From contig CM056573.1 in NCBI GenBank assembly GCA_029721435.1, positions 49,450,501-49,514,500 of the forward strand: 64,000 nucleotides of DNA, given 5' to 3'. Made by a program: the position numbers and the translations under genes. Below are positions 59,317 to 64,000 of this stretch, in pieces. How positions within the stretch are numbered: position 1 is the first letter of the stretch; each line of letters begins with the position of its first letter. Origin of the DNA: Gymnothorax reevesii. Taxonomy: Eukaryota > Chordata > Actinopteri > Anguilliformes > Muraenidae. The notes beneath the pieces are model-generated. The model made no database searches, was not told the DNA's origin, and was given only the letters and a program-made list of their open reading frames with translations.

Positions 59317-60220
59317 AAAAATTCTCAAAAATAAGTCTTAATTAGTGAATCCGTGAGTAGGCTATGCGGCTTTAACCGTGGTTTACACTGAACATGCACT
59401 GAACTCCGTGGTAAACTAATTGTAAAATTACACTTAAAACTGGCTAAACGGTGCCAGTTAAATTAGACTACCTGGCAAAAAAAGCCTTCAGTTTATTCGT
59501 TTATTAGGCTATTAACAGCGTATTTGTGGAAACTGAAACTGGCGCAGTTTCATTTACAGTAATTAGGCTACATATCCTACGCCTACTTTAGTTTTGCGAC
59601 TTCTACATTGATTCCTGTTGGGGCAACACGCAATATCGATTTAGCCTATAACGAAATAAAGAATAAAAATATATCACCAACAAACCGCACATCCAAAAAA
59701 GATGGCCCACAAATAAATAAATCGCAGTGTTCATTGGATGTTCTGTTTGTTGTTAAAATGTGCTATTATTATTACCTATTATTATTTCGTTATCAATCTG
59801 TTCTAATTGCCCTCTTTTTTTGGCTTTCGGACACGGAGTAGCCTATTTTTCATTTAATGTCCGATAGGCATTGTACGGACTTCGTTGTAAATGGCCCAAA
59901 TAAATTGATTGACGTGCGCATTGGATGTTCTGATTATTGGTAATATATTTTTATTCTTTATTTCGTAATTAATCTGCTCTCAAATCAATACTTTTAGGCA
60001 ACTTTCTGGTGGCTTCCGAACATGGAGTATGTTGCATTTCGCGTCCGACATTCTTGATCGTGCATGCAATATTTGATTCACAATGTCAATGGTCATAGAA
60101 TTGATTTGCTCGCTGACTACAAGCACTATTTTATCTCTGGTGTGGAAATGAAGCGTGATTCTGTTCGGTCCATCTGACTAATTTTCAAAAATGTTGAAAT
60201 CATCCGACCCAGCTAACGCA
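59317..60220. other. Intergenic, nothing recognised
   Basis: Two related phrases (GTTCATTGGATGTTCTG near 59731 and GCATTGGATGTTCTGA near 59918, each followed by a TATTATTATT/ATTTCGT stretch and GGACACGGAGTA or GAACATGGAGTA) suggest an old duplication of about 190 bp. No gene seen. Confidence 0.45.
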
Positions 60221-60224
60221 GGGC

Positions 60225-60725
60225 CAAACGGCAACGTTGCCTAAAAGTCGCCATTAGGTCATGACGACATTACCTTCTGACAACTTTGTGGCAACATCGC
60301 CACGACGTTGCCTACAGGAAGTTGCCATCAAGTATACAAATTACGTTGTCGCGACGTCGTGGTTTGGTCATTTCGCTAACGTTGCCCCTTCACTCTTAGA
60401 ATGAATGTGTTGAAAAATAACACAAAAAAATGTGTTACCACGTATAAACACGTTTTGTGTTGAAATAAATAAGTAAAAAAGTAAAAATAAAAAATGAAAA
60501 AAATCAACACTTATGTTGAAAACCACACAAAATATGTTGTCCTTAACTAGACACACAGGTGTGTTAAAAATTAACACGTGTTATTTTCAACACATCTCTT
60601 TTGAGAGTGTTGGTAGCGGGAGTGGCGTTGGCACAACGTTGTGGTGTGGTCATTTGCAGACGTTGCTGCTTGGTACCTTGAGTAACATTGCTGCGACGTT
60701 GTGGTGTGATCATTTACTTACCCTG
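60225..60725. repeat. ACGTTG-rich repeat interrupted by a CACTCT-ended MITE
   Basis: GCAACGTTGCC, GCCACGACGTTGCC, GTCGCGACGTCGTGG and CTGCGACGTTGTGG occur on both sides (60225-60385 and 60615-60715). Between them lies a MITE at 60391-60610 with inverted ends CACTCTTAGAATGAATGTGT and CACTCTCAAAAGAGATGTGT (other strand), followed by TGAAAA(T)AACAC. Confidence 0.6.
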
Positions 60726-60959
60726 ATCAAAATTCCGAATTTATTTACACCGTACTAACACCGACTATTAAGGGCTATTAGTTCAAAGAAAATTCAATGT
60801 AGACACGCTATTAATTATGAAATTCCCCAAAAGATCGAGGTTTTTTGTTTTTTTTTTTGAAATATTTGTTAAATAAGATCGGGAAGTAAAATTGCTGGAG
60901 GGTCACAGGAGAAAATAATAAACAACATAGTAATATAATTATTTTTCTAAATACTAAAT

Positions 60960-61445
60960 ACTGGTGTATTTAGAACTAGGCCATGGAGTGGGTTGTTTGA
61001 GGTGGAGGAAGGGAAGACTTGACAGACAAACTAGTGTTTTGGTGATGAGTAGATGGCATAATGTTACACCTCCACTGTAGTGGAACTGGTCCTTTCCCTT
61101 TTCTTTTTACCCGAACAGAATCATATTGGCTGAATGTCAGAAGTGTTACAAATCGCTTAGTGTTAAAGGTGCAAGCAGCAGTTCAAAGCTACTGTAGAAC
61201 ACAAGGATGTGCAGATATACCACAGTGGGAATGGGAGTGCTGTGGGCTACACCATGGACTGGTGTATTTTGAACTACTAGGCCATGGAGTGGGCAATTCT
61301 GTCTGGGGTGGAGGAGGAAGGGAAGTCTTCAAATGTGGAACTTGTCCTGGCTTTTTTGTCTTTTGTATTTCTTTTTCTTTTGGTGTTTTTTCTTCACCAC
61401 AACAGAATCATATTAGCCAAACGTACACAAGTGTTACATGTTTAC
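60960..61445. repeat. Two diverged ~200-bp direct copies
   Basis: GGTGTATTT(A/T)GAACTA..GGCCATGGAGTGGG, GAGGAAGGGAAG.CTT, CAGAATCATATT(G/A)GC and AAGTGTTACA occur at 60962-61150 and again at 61260-61438. TGCT(T)GCACTTTTAACAC-type sequence follows each. Origin unknown. Confidence 0.5.
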
Positions 61446-63179
61446 AAATTGTTTAGAAATGCTGCTTGCACTTTTAACACCAATTCTGGTTGTTGGTAAT
61501 TACACGTCAATAAAGAAATCTGCACCTTCGTTATATCTGGGCTGAATGGGTGCGTCAGTAAAAAGTTGATGAAAACCGCAAAAGTACTCACTCTCCAAAA
61601 AGTGAATATCAAAAAGCAAGACGCCAATGCAACAATTAGGACAAAAAATAACAAAGTGAAAGTTTTAAAAATGAACATTTTGGTGCCCACACCATCCTCA
61701 GAGCTAATCATTATTATTGACAGCACCAAATAATGTTTTTCTAAAATGAAACAATTAAGCTAAACAGCAGGAGTGAGTGTGAGCACGTGAGTGTGTACTT
61801 GATAATGGATATTCCAACAATGTGGTTCAGCCATAACTAACCAACAACAGAGGCCACAGCAGTTTCAGAGCCACTACAATGTTTTAATTCATAGGGTTTC
61901 CACTTAAGTCATCCTCCACCCTTCAAATTATTTGTGGTGGTATTTCGAGGTACCCTTTGTCTTTGGATAACCATGAACGTTTGAGTCGTACAATTCAATG
62001 CAAAATGCAGAATGATCACAGATTACTGAACAGTACAAGTATGCATGTCCTGGGATTTGGAACTCATGAATATCTCGGGTAAAGAAAACTGAATAGTCTG
62101 AAGCACCTGCACTGAATGTACTGCCTTTCACAAAAGTAGCTCTTTCAAGGTAGAACACAACTCCCCTCCGCACACACACAGTCAGACACTTAAACCATTA
62201 AACTCCATCACTAAATTTAAATTATGGACTGAGTATAAGTTCGTTAGGTGCCCAGCGCAAAGGTGATGTCCTCTTGAGACAGCTTCCCATCCGTGTTTTG
62301 AGCCGAGGAGCAGCATCACGTGACTATCACTGGATGAAGCACATTGATGGCACGAAGAGATGGATAATTCTGAAGGTAAGAACAGCACAGAGACAAAACC
62401 ATATTCACTATTTGGTAGAACACGGATATTGAAGTTATGAAGCTGTAATTGTCCAATGGGTCATTCCACGCCAAACGTCCGAATGCCCCCGCTCGACCAT
62501 CTCAGATTTGACCGAAAAAATTCCAGGAGGTTCAAACACTTCCCAGTAAGAAAAGTCCCAAATTTTAGCTCCCAACTCCTTATAGTTTTGTCATAAAAAA
62601 ACATTTTGTCAACTACCCCCTGACCCGTTTGAGCAGAGTTTTCTGGGGAGCCACTCTCAGATTGTTGTATCTACAAAGCTATTTAAGGTAGGTCCTTCAA
62701 ATTTTCAAGGGTTGAAATCTGGCAAAAGTACTTGTAGAATATGGACTTTTACACATGTGCTTTTGGTTTATTACAGAATTCTGGGGGCTTGAATTTGCTT
62801 GAAAATTCTACTCTTCAAATAAGACTGCATATTTGAGGGACTGTGGAAAGTGCAATTTCAAAGACAGAGGTTTGATATTACACATACACCTTCTCACACA
62901 TGCTTTGTACTTTGTATTTTAAAACTGGCCCTCTGTGATGAACGGTTTAGAAGATATTACGGTTTAGAAATTGAAAAAATAAATTTGGTGCCATCTTTGG
63001 CATGTTATACCAAAAAAATTACCGTACCCTGCAACATAAAATTGACTGATTTAGAAAGACTAGATGTCTGTTTTTAACATATCCAAAATTCGTTATTGTG
63101 TTTTGCCTTATTTTCGCTAAATGAAATTTTGAAATTTTGTTTTTTGCAGACATGTTCCCAGCTTCCTCATTTATGTGCT
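61446..63179. other. Intergenic; no gene I can support
   Basis: Minus-strand open stretches at 61928-62179 and 61442-61729 (the latter with a hydrophobic LLFFVLIVALASCFLIF segment) could be exons of a membrane protein, but no splice framework joined them and I do not recognise them. A GGTCATTCCACGCC repeat of the kind common in fish lies near 62460. Nothing else stands out. Confidence 0.4.
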
Positions 63180-63187
63180 CTCAAAAG

Positions 63188-63955
63188 CAGTGGTGGTTCT
63201 AGAACTGGGAATTGGGGGGGCACAGACACGTCCATTTACGACAATTAGTCCTGGCTTGTTCTCAATCATTTTCCTTTCCTGACACATTTTCCAATTTTCA
63301 TAATTGAGAACTGAAGACACGGTTGCTCTCCATATGCGATCGAACAGCAATGAAAATCACGGGCGAAATTCTGTACAGAAAAATAATTTACATATCAATT
63401 GGTCAGTGCTTTGCATTGATTGATCAGGTCCGCGTTCCAATGACATAACGCCTTTCACACTCGGCGTGGGTTGATTAAAAAAAATAAAAAATAGGCACTT
63501 GGCAGTTTAATAGGCAGCGTCCTGCTCAAGCCATTTGCACGAGAGTTGACAGGAATGCAAATTTGAATAACGTTGATTGAAATATAGCAAATATGCGTCC
63601 AGATGAATGATCGTCTTCTTACGTAATCGGGGAGAACAAACAGCACCTGTTAAGTGCAGAGCGCTCTTGGAGTGAACCTTTTGTTAAAACCTTTTGTTTT
63701 GTCAGGACTAATAACAGTTTTGAACAGATGTTTTGTCACAATTCTCAGTTCTGGTTCCGCCACTGTACTGAATTTAGCCCATGATTTCTTCGCTGTTCCA
63801 TCACATATGGAGAGAACCCGTGTCTTCAGTTGTCAATTGCGATAAGTGGAAAACGCGTCAGTAAAAGAAAATGATTGAGCACTAGCCAGGACCAATTGCT
63901 GTCATAAAGGGACGTGTCGGCACGCCCCCAATTCCCGGTTCTAGAACCGCCACTG
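63188..63955. mobile_element. 768-bp non-autonomous hAT-type element with perfect 8-bp target duplication
   Basis: Ends CAGTGGTGGTTCTAGAACTG and (other strand) CAGTGGCGGTTCTAGAACCG continue with GGAATTGGGGG and ACACGTCC.TTT. CTCAAAAG flanks both sides (63180-63187 and 63956-63963). The interior matches the left part of the 2175-5037 element (GGGGAGAACAA.CAGCACCTGTTAAGTG in parts, GTGAACCTTTTGTTAA). No transposase is present. Confidence 0.85.
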
Positions 63956-64000
63956 CTCAAAAGGCTGAATTTATCATCAATGGCACGACTTGCAACATGT

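Noticed and set aside
61442..62179. Minus-strand frames with a membrane-spanning segment and a Cys-containing extracellular-like segment
   Set aside because: No splice framework joined them, and no family was recognised; kept only as a note.

Overview
The window is nuclear DNA from a vertebrate, almost certainly a teleost fish. The evidence is one spliced vertebrate gene with long introns plus fish-type transposons: a Gmr1-like Ty3/gypsy element, Tc1 copies, hAT and piggyBac MITEs, and ACGG-tailed minisatellite elements. No prokaryotic gene, operon or CRISPR array is present.

The only convincing host gene is STK31 (TDRD8), a germ-line Tudor/coiled-coil/pseudokinase-type protein, on the minus strand. 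I traced 15 coding exons from the start codon at 48352 down to 587. They encode about 658 residues with consistent splice phases and no in-frame stop. The Tudor domain lies in exons 3-5, a coiled-coil region in exons 7-9, and the helical central region in exons 10-15. The kinase-like domain must lie beyond the left edge. A non-coding first exon is likely near 48550-48600.

Transposable elements fill the STK31 introns. The intron between exons 15 and 14 (18.6 kb) holds a hAT-type element (2175-5037, 8-bp target duplication), a complete but broken Gmr1-like LTR retrotransposon (7237-13118, integrase ahead of reverse transcriptase), a dead Tc1 element (13601-15215), a piggyBac-type MITE (15675-16595) inside a minisatellite, and a 64-bp tandem array touching the exon 14 splice donor. 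The intron between exons 6 and 5 (12.8 kb) holds a TIR element, a nine-copy ~140-bp satellite, a Tc1 fragment, a transposon gene exon, another hAT-type copy and ACGG-tailed repeat elements. Smaller introns hold a truncated Gmr1 LTR, a solo LTR, a hAT MITE and a LINE 3' end.

Right of 48.6 kb the DNA is intergenic and just as repeat-rich. It holds a nested TIR element (49231-50286), a truncated intron-bearing pogo-like transposase (about 50720-51465), a second solo LTR (51581-52829), an element inserted into its own kind in opposite orientation (53133-55177), a third copy carrying two further insertions (55520-56917), MITEs, cryptic repeats, one unrecognised possible exon (about 59117-59312), and a short hAT-type element with perfect 8-bp target duplications (63188-63955).

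No wholly new system is claimed. The strongest points for a second look are the Gmr1 element with a SCAN-like capsid, the self-nested inverted element, the splice-donor-derived minisatellite beside STK31 exon 14, and the family of ACGG-tailed, hairpin-ended minisatellite elements.
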